Origin: Prosthecobacter vanneervenii
GTDB lineage: Bacteria; Verrucomicrobiota; Verrucomicrobiia; Verrucomicrobiales; Verrucomicrobiaceae
Length of the DNA stretch: 64,000 bases
NCBI RefSeq assembly: GCF_014203095.1
Contig: NZ_JACHIG010000001.1
Coordinates: forward strand, 248,001 to 312,000
Direction: 5' to 3'
This document shows positions 47,871 to 56,930 of the stretch, in pieces (the first letter of the stretch is position 1; each line of letters starts with the position of its first letter). Both the position numbers and the translations under genes were made by a program. The notes under the pieces are model-generated. The model saw only the letters and a list, made by a program, of their open reading frames with translations. It was not told the origin of the DNA and did no database searches.

Positions 47871-47985
47871 GGATTCAGCCTTGGCGAAGCATGCCATAAG
47901 CTGGGGCAGAGTTTATCATCTCTGGTTGTGCAGATGGGGCGGGGGCGTTTTTGCTTGCAGCTTCCAATCAGCACGGCCGGGACGA

Positions 47986-49197
47986 CTATCTTGCTTTCTC
48001 CAATCCCCGGTACACCCCAAAATCATTGAAGAAAAACTTCTTCGCCAGCCAGTACATCCAGTGCTTTTCGGGAACTTCCTCGCCTTCGCGCCACTGGCTG
48101 GTTCTTGGCGTCATGGATTCGATCTCGGCCATGGCGGTCTGGCGGATGGTGGAGTCTTTGGCGGTGTGTTTATTGACCACGGCTTTCACGAGGTCCGGGC
48201 GCTCCAGGACGATGCAGCCGCGGGTGTTTTGGGCGGCGATGCTGCGGAAGTCTCGGAGGAATTCTGAGCCGGTGAAGACGTCATAGAGATCGCGCTCGGT
48301 GCGGACGCTTTCCTTGGCGAACTGGATGATGGGGCAGGGCTCGATGGCACCGGTGGGGCTGATGTGGTGGCTGATGCCGTTGGCCATGGGGCAGAGAGCC
48401 TGGCCGTTGTGATCGTAGTAGGCGTCCACGATGGCGATGGGCAGCTTGGCCCGCATGTTGACGACGAATTTGCGCACCTGGGTGATCTGATCGGGCGTGA
48501 GTGCGAGCTCGGCGCTGATTTTGGGGCCGACGGGTCGGTAGGTGTGATACCAGGCATAGTGCACACCCATGTCGATGAGGCGGCGCAGCCAGCTCTCGGT
48601 CAGGAGGTCGTCGATATTGGTCTTGCACAGGCTGGTGGCCACGCCAGTGAGCACGCGGGCGTCCAGGCAGTTTTGCAGGCCACGCAGGGTACGGGTCAGG
48701 ACGTCCTTGTTGCCCCGGCGCTGGTTGCTGACGATTTCGGTGCCTTCGATACTGACGAGGGGGGTGATGTTTCCCAGCTTGCGCATGTTTTCAGCAGCCT
48801 TGGCGGTGATCATCTGCCCGTTGGTAAAGACCTGGAAGTAGGCATCCGGGTGCATGGCCAGAAAGTCGAAGAGCTCCGGGTGCATGAAGGGCTCGCCGCC
48901 CAGGATGCCAAAGAAGGCATTGCCGCGCCGTTTGGCGTCGTTCACGATCTTGTTCAGCTCATCCAGCTTCAGGGATTCGCGCGGTTTGTCCACGTCCACC
49001 CAGCAGCCCTGACAGCGGAGGTTGCAGGAGTTGAGGATGGAGATGTAGAAGAACGGCGGGAAAAACTGGCCCTGCTTCATGCGCTGCTTGTGCAGCATGA
49101 CGGAGCGCGCGCCTTTGTAACCGAAATTCCACCCGATTTTCGCGAGGCATAGGGGATCGACGGTTTGAAGGATGCGGGAGGTCAGCGAGAAGATCAT
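47986..49197 (-). CDS. Radical SAM protein with SPASM-like C-terminal region, 403 aa
   Basis: The radical SAM cluster motif is C58-x3-C62-x2-C65 (SCNLRCQGCW), followed by GILGGEPFMHPELFDFL and SIEGTE, typical SAM-binding motifs. The C-terminal part has CPMANGISHHISPTGAIEPC and a later Cys in RGCIVLERPDLV, as in proteins with auxiliary clusters. The N-terminal 40 residues are helical. This resembles unassigned radical SAM proteins of the HpnH/peptide-modifying group. The substrate is unknown, and no small peptide precursor gene is seen nearby. It lies divergently 206 bp from dnaX. Confidence 0.88.
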   Translation of the reverse strand: MIFSLTSRILQTVDPLCLAKIGWNFGYKGARSVMLHKQRMKQGQFFPPFFYISILNSCNLRCQGCWVDVDKPRESLKLDELNKIVNDAKRRGNAFFGILGGEPFMHPELFDFLAMHPDAYFQVFTNGQMITAKAAENMRKLGNITPLVSIEGTEIVSNQRRGNKDVLTRTLRGLQNCLDARVLTGVATSLCKTNIDDLLTESWLRRLIDMGVHYAWYHTYRPVGPKISAELALTPDQITQVRKFVVNMRAKLPIAIVDAYYDHNGQALCPMANGISHHISPTGAIEPCPIIQFAKESVRTERDLYDVFTGSEFLRDFRSIAAQNTRGCIVLERPDLVKAVVNKHTAKDSTIRQTAMAEIESMTPRTSQWREGEEVPEKHWMYWLAKKFFFNDFGVYRGLEKAR

Positions 49198-49368
49198 GGA
49201 GGGAAAATGGGGAAGGGGGCAGTCCGGAGGTCAAAGTCCGGGGGGGGAGAGGTGATTTTACACCGCAGAGTTGGGAACGCCGCAGAGATTTGTTTTGTTG
49301 AATTTTTTCCATTCTTTTCCGCTCCTGCTGCCGGGTCGGGAATAGTTGCAGGCGGCGTTAAACTTCCA

Positions 49369-49397
49369 TTGGCTTCCCCCCGGGGCTTCGTTAGTCT
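49369..49397 (+). promoter_or_regulatory. Candidate promoter of dnaX, near leaderless
   Basis: TTGGCT (49369-49374), 17-bp spacer, TAGTCT (49392-49397). A start about 7 bp on would fall on the GTG start codon at 49404, and no Shine-Dalgarno is present. Confidence 0.4.
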
Positions 49398-49403
49398 GAA
49401 CGG

Positions 49404-51368
49404 GTGAGTTACCAAGTTTTTGCCCGTAAATACCGACCCAAGACGTTTGCCGATGTGCTCGGCCAGGAACATGTCGTGCGCACGCTGCGCAATGCCATCG
49501 CCCAGCAGCGTCTGGCGCATGCCTACCTCTTTGTGGGGCCGCGCGGCACCGGCAAGACCTCCACGGCACGTATTTTTGCCAAGGCCCTGTGCAGCAAAAA
49601 CGGCCCCAGCATCGACTTTGACCCCGAGGACGAGCTGAGCCTGGAGATCGCCGAAGGGCGCTGCATGGACGTGCTGGAGATCGACGGCGCCAGCAACAAT
49701 GGCGTGGAGCAGGTGCGTGAGTTGCGAGACAACGTCAAATACGCCCCCACCCGCTGCCGCTACAAGATCTACTACATCGACGAGGTGCACATGCTCACCA
49801 CGGGCGCCTTCAATGCGCTGCTCAAGACCCTGGAGGAGCCGCCGGAGCACGTGAAGTTCATCTTTGCCACTACGGAGCCCAACAAGATCCTGCCCACCAT
49901 CATCAGCCGCTGCCAGCGCTTTGACCTGCGCCGCATCCCGAATGCGATCATTGCCAAGCACCTGCTGCATATCGCCAGCCTGGAGAATGTGGACTTGGAC
50001 GAAAAAGCAGCTTTCGCCATTGGCAAGGGGGCCGAGGGCGGCATGCGTGATGCGCAGTCCATGCTGGACCAGCTCGTGGCCTTCTGTGGCGACAAAATCA
50101 CCGAGCAAGACGTGCTGGATGTTTTTGGCTTCACCTCTGGCGAGTCCGTGGCCGCCCTGGCGCGGCACATTCTAGAAAGCGACACCGTGAGCGCCCTGCG
50201 CGCGGTTTATGAGCAGAACGAGGCGGGCAAGGAGCTGGGCCGCTTCTTGGCGGATCTCATACAACATTTCCGCACGCTGCTGGTGCATCAGGCAGACCCC
50301 GAGGCCGCCACGGAAGATCTGAGCCCTGAGCTGTCTCAGGAGGTGGCAGCCCAGGCGGAAATGGCCACCACCGAGCAGCTCCTGCGTGTGGTGGATGGCC
50401 TGGCCGATGTGGATGCCCGCATGCGCTGGGCCAGCAACAAGCGCCTGCACTTTGAGCTGGGCGTCATCGCCGCCGTGCAGAGCCTGAATGAGGTGGCCAT
50501 CAGCGATGTGATTGCTGCACTGGACTCTGGTAGCGCCGAGGGGCTCTCCCGCCCTCAGCCTGCGCCGCGTACACAGAGTGCTCCACCCCCGATCCGCCGT
50601 GCCGCCGAGCCCCTGAGGCCTGCAGCGGCTCCTGTTGTCATCGCTGAGAGGCCGCAGCCTGCTCCGGTACCTGCTGCTCGTGCGCCTGAGCCGATGCTAG
50701 CACCTTCAGAGCCCTTGGCCAAGGCCGCACCGCCACCTGCTGAGCCCACACCTGCACCGGCCCCTGTGGTGGCGCGTGCTCCCGAACCTGAGCCCAAACC
50801 TGCCCCTGCGCCCGCGCCTGTGGTCAGGGAAGTTCCGCCTCCCGCTGTCGAGCCTGCGGCCTCTGCGATGAGCGAGGAAGAAGTGTGGAAGCGTCTCGTG
50901 GCCATTGTGCAGGAGCGCCGCCCACTCATCATTTCCTGGCTGCACTCCGCCACGCTCATGAGCATCACCCGCAATGTGCTGAAGGTGGGCTTCCCTACGA
51001 GCGAGGGCTTTGCACGAGACAGCCTCATGCGCCCGGCGCAGCTGAGCTTTCTGGAAAGCGCGGCGCAGGAGATCCTGGGGCAGTCCGTAAAGATCGAGTT
51101 TGTGCTGGACCCCAGCCTGAAAGCCCCGGACTTTTCAGAGATGGGTCTCGGGCTTATGGATGATCCGCCGCCTGCTCCGAAACCCGCAGCTGAGCCCAAG
51201 CTTGAGGCTAAACCAGCCGCCAAGGTTGAAGCCTCCAAAGCTGAGGCTGTCAAACCCGCCGAGCCAGCCGCTCCCTCCGGTCCGCAGCTTCCTGATGACT
51301 TCTACCAAGATCCCCTTATCCAGCAGGCGATGGTGAAGTTTAAGGCCAAGCTGGTGCCGTTGAATTGA
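49404..51368 (+). CDS. dnaX: DNA polymerase III subunit gamma/tau
   Basis: DnaX is the clamp-loader ATPase. The GTG start gives MSYQVFARKYRPKTFADVLG, the universal N-terminus. Walker A is GPRGTGKT (45-52); IDEVHML, the LKTLEEPPEHVKFIFATTE segment and SRCQRFDLRRI follow, with the DNA pol III gamma/tau domain to about 370. A long Pro/Ala/Glu linker (about 390-480) and a C-terminal tau-type domain end the 654-aa protein. The zinc module normally has four Cys (E. coli 64, 73, 76, 79); here only Cys63 remains and the CxxCxxC part reads DFDPEDELS (71-79). Confidence 0.95.
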   Translation: MSYQVFARKYRPKTFADVLGQEHVVRTLRNAIAQQRLAHAYLFVGPRGTGKTSTARIFAKALCSKNGPSIDFDPEDELSLEIAEGRCMDVLEIDGASNNGVEQVRELRDNVKYAPTRCRYKIYYIDEVHMLTTGAFNALLKTLEEPPEHVKFIFATTEPNKILPTIISRCQRFDLRRIPNAIIAKHLLHIASLENVDLDEKAAFAIGKGAEGGMRDAQSMLDQLVAFCGDKITEQDVLDVFGFTSGESVAALARHILESDTVSALRAVYEQNEAGKELGRFLADLIQHFRTLLVHQADPEAATEDLSPELSQEVAAQAEMATTEQLLRVVDGLADVDARMRWASNKRLHFELGVIAAVQSLNEVAISDVIAALDSGSAEGLSRPQPAPRTQSAPPPIRRAAEPLRPAAAPVVIAERPQPAPVPAARAPEPMLAPSEPLAKAAPPPAEPTPAPAPVVARAPEPEPKPAPAPAPVVREVPPPAVEPAASAMSEEEVWKRLVAIVQERRPLIISWLHSATLMSITRNVLKVGFPTSEGFARDSLMRPAQLSFLESAAQEILGQSVKIEFVLDPSLKAPDFSEMGLGLMDDPPPAPKPAAEPKLEAKPAAKVEASKAEAVKPAEPAAPSGPQLPDDFYQDPLIQQAMVKFKAKLVPLN

Positions 51369-51453
51369 TAGAGTGCTATTTTGAGCCAAGCTTGGTGCGC
51401 AAAAAGCTGGCAATGAGAGCGCCGCTGTCGTTGGATGGCGGCTTTCCCACGCC

Positions 51454-52914
51454 ATGACCTCTGCACCCACCGGCCATCCACGCGGCATCTACACGCTCTT
51501 TTTCACCGAAATGTGGGAGCGTTTCAGCTACTACGGCATGCGTGCGCTGCTAGTGCTCTACATGGTCGCGGAGGTGAGGCGCGGAGGCATGGGGCTCACC
51601 GACGAAATGGCCGCCGCCATCTACGGGCTGTACACTGCGCTGGTTTACATGACGGCATTGCCCGGCGGCTGGGTGGGGGATCGTCTGCTGGGCGCACGCT
51701 CTGCGGTATGGTGGGGCGGTATCATCATCGCCTGCGGCCATGTGGTGCTGGGCATTCACAGCACGCAGTCGTTCTTCATCGGCCTCGTCCTCGTGGCCTT
51801 TGGCTCCGGCCTGCTGAAGTCCAACATGAGCGCGCTGGTGGGGCAGCTCTACCCGGAGGGCGGTGCGCGGCGGGACGCGGGATTCACGCTCTTTTACATG
51901 GGCATCAATGTGGGCGCTCTGTTTGGCCAGCTCATGTGTGGCTGGCTGGGCGAGCATGTGGGCTGGCGCTGGGGCTTTTCCGCAGCGGCGGTGGGCATGT
52001 TTCTCGGGTTGGTGCAGTTCCGCCTCACGGAGCGGCATGTGATGCATATCGGCCTGCGAGCGGATCACGCGGGGCAGAATGTGCAGCGGGAGTGGCGCAT
52101 GCTCCAGGCAGGGCTGGCGGGTGTGGTGGTGCTCGTGGCGCTGGGAGTCAGCGGCATGGTGCAGATCGATGTGGTGCGCTTTGCTCACTCCACGGCGTGG
52201 TTCATTGCGGGCACAGCGGTGCTCTACTTTCTCTGGGCCTTCTTTCTGGCCAGGCTGGAGCCTGCGGAAAAGAAGCGACTCGTGGTCATCCTGGTGCTCT
52301 TCCTGGCTTCTGCGCTCTTTTGGGCAGGCTTTGAGCAGGTGGGCTCGTCCTTCAGTATTTTTGCCGAGCGGTACACGCTGCGAAAATTGGGTGGCTGGGA
52401 GGTGCCCGCCAGCTGGGTGCAGGCGCTCAATCCGCTCTTCGTCATCGGGGCGGCACCGCTGGTGGCCCTGATGTGGAATGCGCTGGATCGCCGTGGCACC
52501 AGCCCCAGCCTGACTACCAAGATGTCCTGGGCGCTGCTCATGCTGGCGCTGGGCTTTGTCGTTGCCGCGTGGGCGGCTGAACGTGCGCTGGCCACGGGGC
52601 CGGTGTGGCCCACCTGGCTCATGAGCGTGGTCATCCTGCACACGCTGGGAGAGCTCTTCCTCAGCCCCGTGGGCCTCAGTGCTGTGACCAAGCTCGCTCC
52701 TCCTCGCCTCACCGGGCAGATGATGGGCATCTGGTTTCTCGGCAGCTCGCTGGGAGACATCCTGGCAGGTATCCTGGCCGGCGGCGTGACGGGAGACGCC
52801 ACTGCGCAGATGCCCGCGCGCTTTCTGCATGTGGCCCTCACGGCTGGCATCTCCGGCATCGTGCTGCTCATTCTGGCGCGCTGGATCACCAAGCTGATGC
52901 CAGGAATCAAATAA
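51454..52914 (+). CDS. Proton-dependent oligopeptide transporter (POT/PTR2 family)
   Basis: A 486-aa inner-membrane symporter for di- and tripeptides. The N-terminal helix has the family motif FFTEMWERFSYYGMRALLVLYM (ExxERFxYYG, needed for proton coupling). Membrane segments follow, including GFTLFYMGINVGALFGQLMCGW and ALFWAGFEQVGSSFSIFAERY. The last helices are GQMMGIWFLGSSLGDILAGIL and ISGIVLLILARW. Length is normal for bacterial POTs. It lies 85 bp after dnaX with its own start and a weak hairpin behind it. Confidence 0.93.
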   Translation: MTSAPTGHPRGIYTLFFTEMWERFSYYGMRALLVLYMVAEVRRGGMGLTDEMAAAIYGLYTALVYMTALPGGWVGDRLLGARSAVWWGGIIIACGHVVLGIHSTQSFFIGLVLVAFGSGLLKSNMSALVGQLYPEGGARRDAGFTLFYMGINVGALFGQLMCGWLGEHVGWRWGFSAAAVGMFLGLVQFRLTERHVMHIGLRADHAGQNVQREWRMLQAGLAGVVVLVALGVSGMVQIDVVRFAHSTAWFIAGTAVLYFLWAFFLARLEPAEKKRLVVILVLFLASALFWAGFEQVGSSFSIFAERYTLRKLGGWEVPASWVQALNPLFVIGAAPLVALMWNALDRRGTSPSLTTKMSWALLMLALGFVVAAWAAERALATGPVWPTWLMSVVILHTLGELFLSPVGLSAVTKLAPPRLTGQMMGIWFLGSSLGDILAGILAGGVTGDATAQMPARFLHVALTAGISGIVLLILARWITKLMPGIK

Positions 52915-52930
52915 GTGCACCGCAGGTCTT

Positions 52931-52948
52931 GGTGCTCATTTCAGCACC
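52931..52948 (+). terminator. Weak hairpin after the POT gene
   Basis: GGTGCT-CATTTC-AGCACC, 6-bp stem, 17 bp after the stop codon, no T-run (CCTTCC follows). Confidence 0.3.
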
Positions 52949-53048
52949 CTTCCGCCGGAATGATTTTAGCCTCTTGTGCAGTCTGGTCTGGTGAATGAAC
53001 CACTTCAATAAGCTGGTGGCGTGGGAGGCTGACTTCATAGTCGCGGGC

Positions 53049-54560
53049 ATGAAGCTTATCCTCTGCTTTCTTGGCGGGCTTGCTCTTCAGCTCCAGGCGG
53101 CTGAGCAGGTGTTTTTCGCTTTCGACGATCACAACATCGCCTGGCAGCACAATCTAAAGCTGACTTTGGAGGCAGCACAGAAGCATCCGGGTAATCCGGT
53201 GCTGAGCAATGGCCCGGCAGGTGCTCCGGATCATGGGCATGCTGTGCTCTATGGCACGGTGATCAAGCAGGGCGATACCTTCCGCATGTGGTACCTGGGC
53301 ATGCATGAGGCGGCCGTGGTGAAAGGCCAGGCTCCTGGCTGGTGGAGGCCCATGTGCTATGCGGAAAGCAAAGACGGCATCGCCTGGACCAAGCCCGAGC
53401 TGGGTCTCGTGGAATTTAACGGCAGCACGAAGAACAACATCTGCCGCATTGAGGGCGCGCCCTATTCGATGACTCGTGTGAACGATTTTCTCTCAGTGCT
53501 GTATGAGCCAGATGAACCGGATGCCTCGAAACGCTACAAGTGCGCCTACATCGCCCACATGCCCATCGAGGACGTCAAAGGTGGGCGCAGCAAGATAGGT
53601 CCCAATGAGAAACGCTGGGGAGCCTTTGTCACTGCCACCAGCGCGGACGGCCTGAGCTGGAAGTGCGTGGGCGACCGGCCGGCCAATGCTGGCGGCGAGC
53701 GCTTTGAAGTCAGCAGCCTCTACCGTTTCGGTGACTTTTACTATGCCACAGGCCAGCTCCTTAGCCCCTGGTCCTGGCGGCCGGATGGCAGAGAGATCGG
53801 GCGCGACATGCTGGCCTACCGTTCGCCGGACTTTGTCACCTGGTCCAAGGCCAAGGCCTTCTCCTATGCACGTCCTGGCCAACTTTCTGATCCGCCGGTG
53901 AAAGGCCAGCAGATGCACATGGGAGCAGGATTGTGGAACCGGGGGAATGTCATGGTCGGACTGCACGGCATGTGGCAGGACGCGGAGCAACCGCCGCCCA
54001 AGGGCAAGAGCTGGAACTACGGTGTGCGTGTGGACCTGGGCCTCATGATCAGCAATGACGGCGTGCATTACCGCGAGCCCGTGCCCGGCTTCAAAATCAT
54101 CCCGCGTGGCAAGGAAGGGGAGTGGGACGACATCGCCATCCTCCAGGGGCATGCCTTTGTGAACGAAGGAGACAAGACCATGATCTGGTATTCTCACTGG
54201 AATACCGGCGGCGAACTGGAGCACATGGACATCGGCCTCGCCACGCTGCGGCGGGATGGCTTTGGTTCTCTATCCCGCAAGGTGTCCGAGGAGGAGGGGC
54301 ACTTCATCACCAGCCCCTTTACGGCAAAGGAGATCGCCATCAATGTGGACGGCCTCACGGTGGAGACCCCTCTCACTGTGCAGCTTCTGGATCACCTTGA
54401 TCATCCCCTGGACGGCTATGAAATCAAATTCAGCACCAACGGCGTCCGCGTTCCTCTCAATTTGACCAAGCCTTTGCCCGCAGGTAAAAAGACCGCGCTG
54501 CGTGTGAATATCCCTGCTGGCAGCGCCGCGAAGGTGTATGCCATCTACCTCAACGACTAG
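53049..54560 (+). CDS. Secreted beta-propeller glycosidase-like protein, 503 aa
   Basis: The start at 53049 gives a signal peptide (LILCFLGGLALQLQAA); the frame to the left encodes an unlikely extension. The mature protein repeats beta-blade motifs of GH32/43/130-type five-bladed propellers: FRMWYLGMHE, CYAESKDGIAWTKPELGLVEF, ATSADGLSWKCVGDR, SPDFVTWSKAKAF, LMISNDGVHYREP and MIWYSHWNTGG. Acidic residues at blade ends could be catalytic, but the catalytic set was not assigned. A C-terminal beta domain (about 420-503) follows. The next gene is five bases away, so it is in a catabolic operon. Confidence 0.78.
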   Translation: MKLILCFLGGLALQLQAAEQVFFAFDDHNIAWQHNLKLTLEAAQKHPGNPVLSNGPAGAPDHGHAVLYGTVIKQGDTFRMWYLGMHEAAVVKGQAPGWWRPMCYAESKDGIAWTKPELGLVEFNGSTKNNICRIEGAPYSMTRVNDFLSVLYEPDEPDASKRYKCAYIAHMPIEDVKGGRSKIGPNEKRWGAFVTATSADGLSWKCVGDRPANAGGERFEVSSLYRFGDFYYATGQLLSPWSWRPDGREIGRDMLAYRSPDFVTWSKAKAFSYARPGQLSDPPVKGQQMHMGAGLWNRGNVMVGLHGMWQDAEQPPPKGKSWNYGVRVDLGLMISNDGVHYREPVPGFKIIPRGKEGEWDDIAILQGHAFVNEGDKTMIWYSHWNTGGELEHMDIGLATLRRDGFGSLSRKVSEEEGHFITSPFTAKEIAINVDGLTVETPLTVQLLDHLDHPLDGYEIKFSTNGVRVPLNLTKPLPAGKKTALRVNIPAGSAAKVYAIYLND

Positions 54561-54565
54561 CCGCC

Positions 54566-56848
54566 ATGTCGCTCACTCTTGTCACCAAACTCAACGACAC
54601 CGATTACAAGCTGCTGCACCGGGCTATCGACGGTTTTGTTCCTGCCATGGTCTTTGATGTGCACACGCATCTCTTTCACTCGCGCCATTTTGCCGAGGGT
54701 AAGCGGCCGGTGTTTCTCGATGAAAATCGCGGCTATGGCATGGCAGACTTTCAGGAAGCCATGCGGCTGTGGCTGCCGGGGCGCGAGGTGGAGGGGCTGT
54801 TCTTTGGCTATCCCAGCGCTGGGAATGACCGTGCCGGTGAGAATGCCTGGCTGCAGTCGCAGGTGGATGGTACAGGGAACTCACGTGCGCTGGTGCTGGC
54901 TGCGCCGCAGGATGATCCCGCCGAGGTGAGCCGCCTCCTGAGCACGGGCGTCTTTGTCGGCATCAAACCCTATCGTCTCTATGCCGATGTGCCGGATACC
55001 AAAGAGGTGGAGATCGAATCCTTCGCGCCGGAGTGGATGTGGGAGCTCTGCCATGAGCACGATGGCATCCTGATGCTGCACATCATGCTGGCGGATGGCA
55101 TCACCGATACGCGCAATGTGGAGGCAATCCGTAGAATGTGCCGTCGATACCCACGCTGCAAGCTGGTGCTGGCGCATGTGGCGCGTTCATTCAATTACCG
55201 TCACGCCCGCGAAGGTCTGCATCATCTCGTGGACCTCGACAACGTCGTCGTGGATACCTCCGCTGTCACCCAGGCCGGAGCCTTTCGCGCCGCACTGGAG
55301 ATCTTGGGTCCTCGCCGTGTACTCTGGGGCAGCGACTACATGGTAAGTGAACTGCGTGGTTCCTGCATCACGCAGGGAGACGGCTTCACCTGGATTCACC
55401 CCGAGATCACTGGAGACAAGCTCACCATCTTCGGTCAGTACACTACGGTTGGCATCGAGTCGCTGCTCTGCCTGCGCGAAGCCTGCGAAGACACCGGCAT
55501 GACTCAGGGAGATCTGGAAGACATTTTCCGTGAGAATGCGCTGCGCCTTCTGAAGCGAACACCAGAAACGCACTCGGGACAGCAACTCTGGGAAGAGGCC
55601 AAAACCAAAATCTCTTGCGGCACAGGGCTGCTCTCCAAGCGCGCGCACCTTTTTGATCCGCAGTCCTGGCCCTCGTATTTCTCACGCGCCAAAGGGGCCT
55701 GTGTGTGGGATCTGGATAACAAGCGCTACACCGATTTTACCGGCGGCGTCGGTGCCATCCTGCTTGGTCATGCCGATGACGAAGTGAACGCGGCCGTAAA
55801 GCGCCGTGTGAATCTCGGCAGCTACGCTACACTGGCCACTCCCGATGAGGTAAAGCTGGCAGATGTGCTGCTGGATCTTCACTCTTGGGCTGGAAAGGTG
55901 CGCTACGCACGCGGCGGCGGCGAGGCGCTTGGCCTTGCGGTCCGCATCGCACGTGCGGCCACGGGCAAAAGCGGTATCGCCTTCTGCGGCTACCATGGCT
56001 GGAGCGACTGGTATCTCGCTGCCAACCTGGGTGATGACGCTGCGCTCGATGGCCATCTGCTTCCAGGTCTGCAGCCGCTTGGCGTGCCGCGCGAACTGGC
56101 AGGCACGGCCGTGCCCTTCCGCTACAACGACATCGCATCCTTCCGCGCCGCGTTGAAAAAGCTGGATGGCAAACTGGCCGCTGTCGTCATGGAGCCCATG
56201 CGCTCCGAAATGCCGCGCGATGACTTTCTGCAGCAGGTCATCTCCGAGTGCCACGCCGCAGGTGCAGTCTACGTGCTGGATGAAGTCACCAGCGGCTGGC
56301 GCTTTGGCTTTCCAGGCGCGGCTCCGGGGCTGGGCATTGAGCCCGACATCGCAGTCTACGCCAAGGCGATCTCAAATGGCTACCCCGCAGGTGCTATTGT
56401 GGGCAAAGACTCAGTCATGGATGCGGCGAACAGCAGCTTCATTTCCAGCAGCTACTGGACCGATGGCGTGGGCACGGCTGCCTCGTTGGCCTGCATCGAT
56501 AAAATGCAGCGCGAGGGCGTACAGCAGAAGGTGTGGCAGATGGGGCAGCACCTGCAGTCGGGGCTTCGAGAGTTGGCCGCACGGCATCCATCCCTTGAGC
56601 TCAAAATCGGCGGCATGCCCTGTGCGCCTTCGCTTGCCTTTGGCAATCCGGCTGCCAAACCGCTCATGATCCGCCACATGATTCAGCGCGGCTATCTCAT
56701 GTCCAGCCAGCTCTATGTTACATGGTCGCACATGGATGAGCACCTCTCCGGCATGCTAGCAGCGCTGGACGAGGTGCTGGCCCTCATGGAGCAGACTCCT
56801 CTGGAGCCCATCACCGGGGTGCAGCAGGGCTTTGCGCGACTGGTGTGA
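54566..56848 (+). CDS. Amidohydrolase-aminotransferase (class III) fusion, 760 aa
   Basis: Two enzyme domains in one chain. The N-terminal half (about 1-345) is an amidohydrolase_2-type barrel: VFDVHTHLFH (metal HxH), LVLAHVARSFNYRHA, and VLWGSDYMV (metal Asp). The C-terminal half (about 365-760) is a class III, PLP-dependent aminotransferase of the glutamate-1-semialdehyde aminomutase group: LGHADDEVNAAV, GGGEALGLAVRIARAATGKSGIAFCGYHGW, Asp572 in YVLDEVTSGW and PLP Lys600 in YAKAISNGYPAGAIVG. I saw no frameshift or internal stop. It suggests an amine/ammonia-linked catabolic step on a carbonyl compound. No substrate is fixed. Confidence 0.88.
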   Translation: MSLTLVTKLNDTDYKLLHRAIDGFVPAMVFDVHTHLFHSRHFAEGKRPVFLDENRGYGMADFQEAMRLWLPGREVEGLFFGYPSAGNDRAGENAWLQSQVDGTGNSRALVLAAPQDDPAEVSRLLSTGVFVGIKPYRLYADVPDTKEVEIESFAPEWMWELCHEHDGILMLHIMLADGITDTRNVEAIRRMCRRYPRCKLVLAHVARSFNYRHAREGLHHLVDLDNVVVDTSAVTQAGAFRAALEILGPRRVLWGSDYMVSELRGSCITQGDGFTWIHPEITGDKLTIFGQYTTVGIESLLCLREACEDTGMTQGDLEDIFRENALRLLKRTPETHSGQQLWEEAKTKISCGTGLLSKRAHLFDPQSWPSYFSRAKGACVWDLDNKRYTDFTGGVGAILLGHADDEVNAAVKRRVNLGSYATLATPDEVKLADVLLDLHSWAGKVRYARGGGEALGLAVRIARAATGKSGIAFCGYHGWSDWYLAANLGDDAALDGHLLPGLQPLGVPRELAGTAVPFRYNDIASFRAALKKLDGKLAAVVMEPMRSEMPRDDFLQQVISECHAAGAVYVLDEVTSGWRFGFPGAAPGLGIEPDIAVYAKAISNGYPAGAIVGKDSVMDAANSSFISSSYWTDGVGTAASLACIDKMQREGVQQKVWQMGQHLQSGLRELAARHPSLELKIGGMPCAPSLAFGNPAAKPLMIRHMIQRGYLMSSQLYVTWSHMDEHLSGMLAALDEVLALMEQTPLEPITGVQQGFARLV

Positions 56849-56930
56849 TGCACGGATTTTTCACTGGCAAAAGAGTGCCTGCGCCGGAGTGTCGGCGTTT
56901 GTTGCCCACGCTTCCATCCCATTCCTGATC

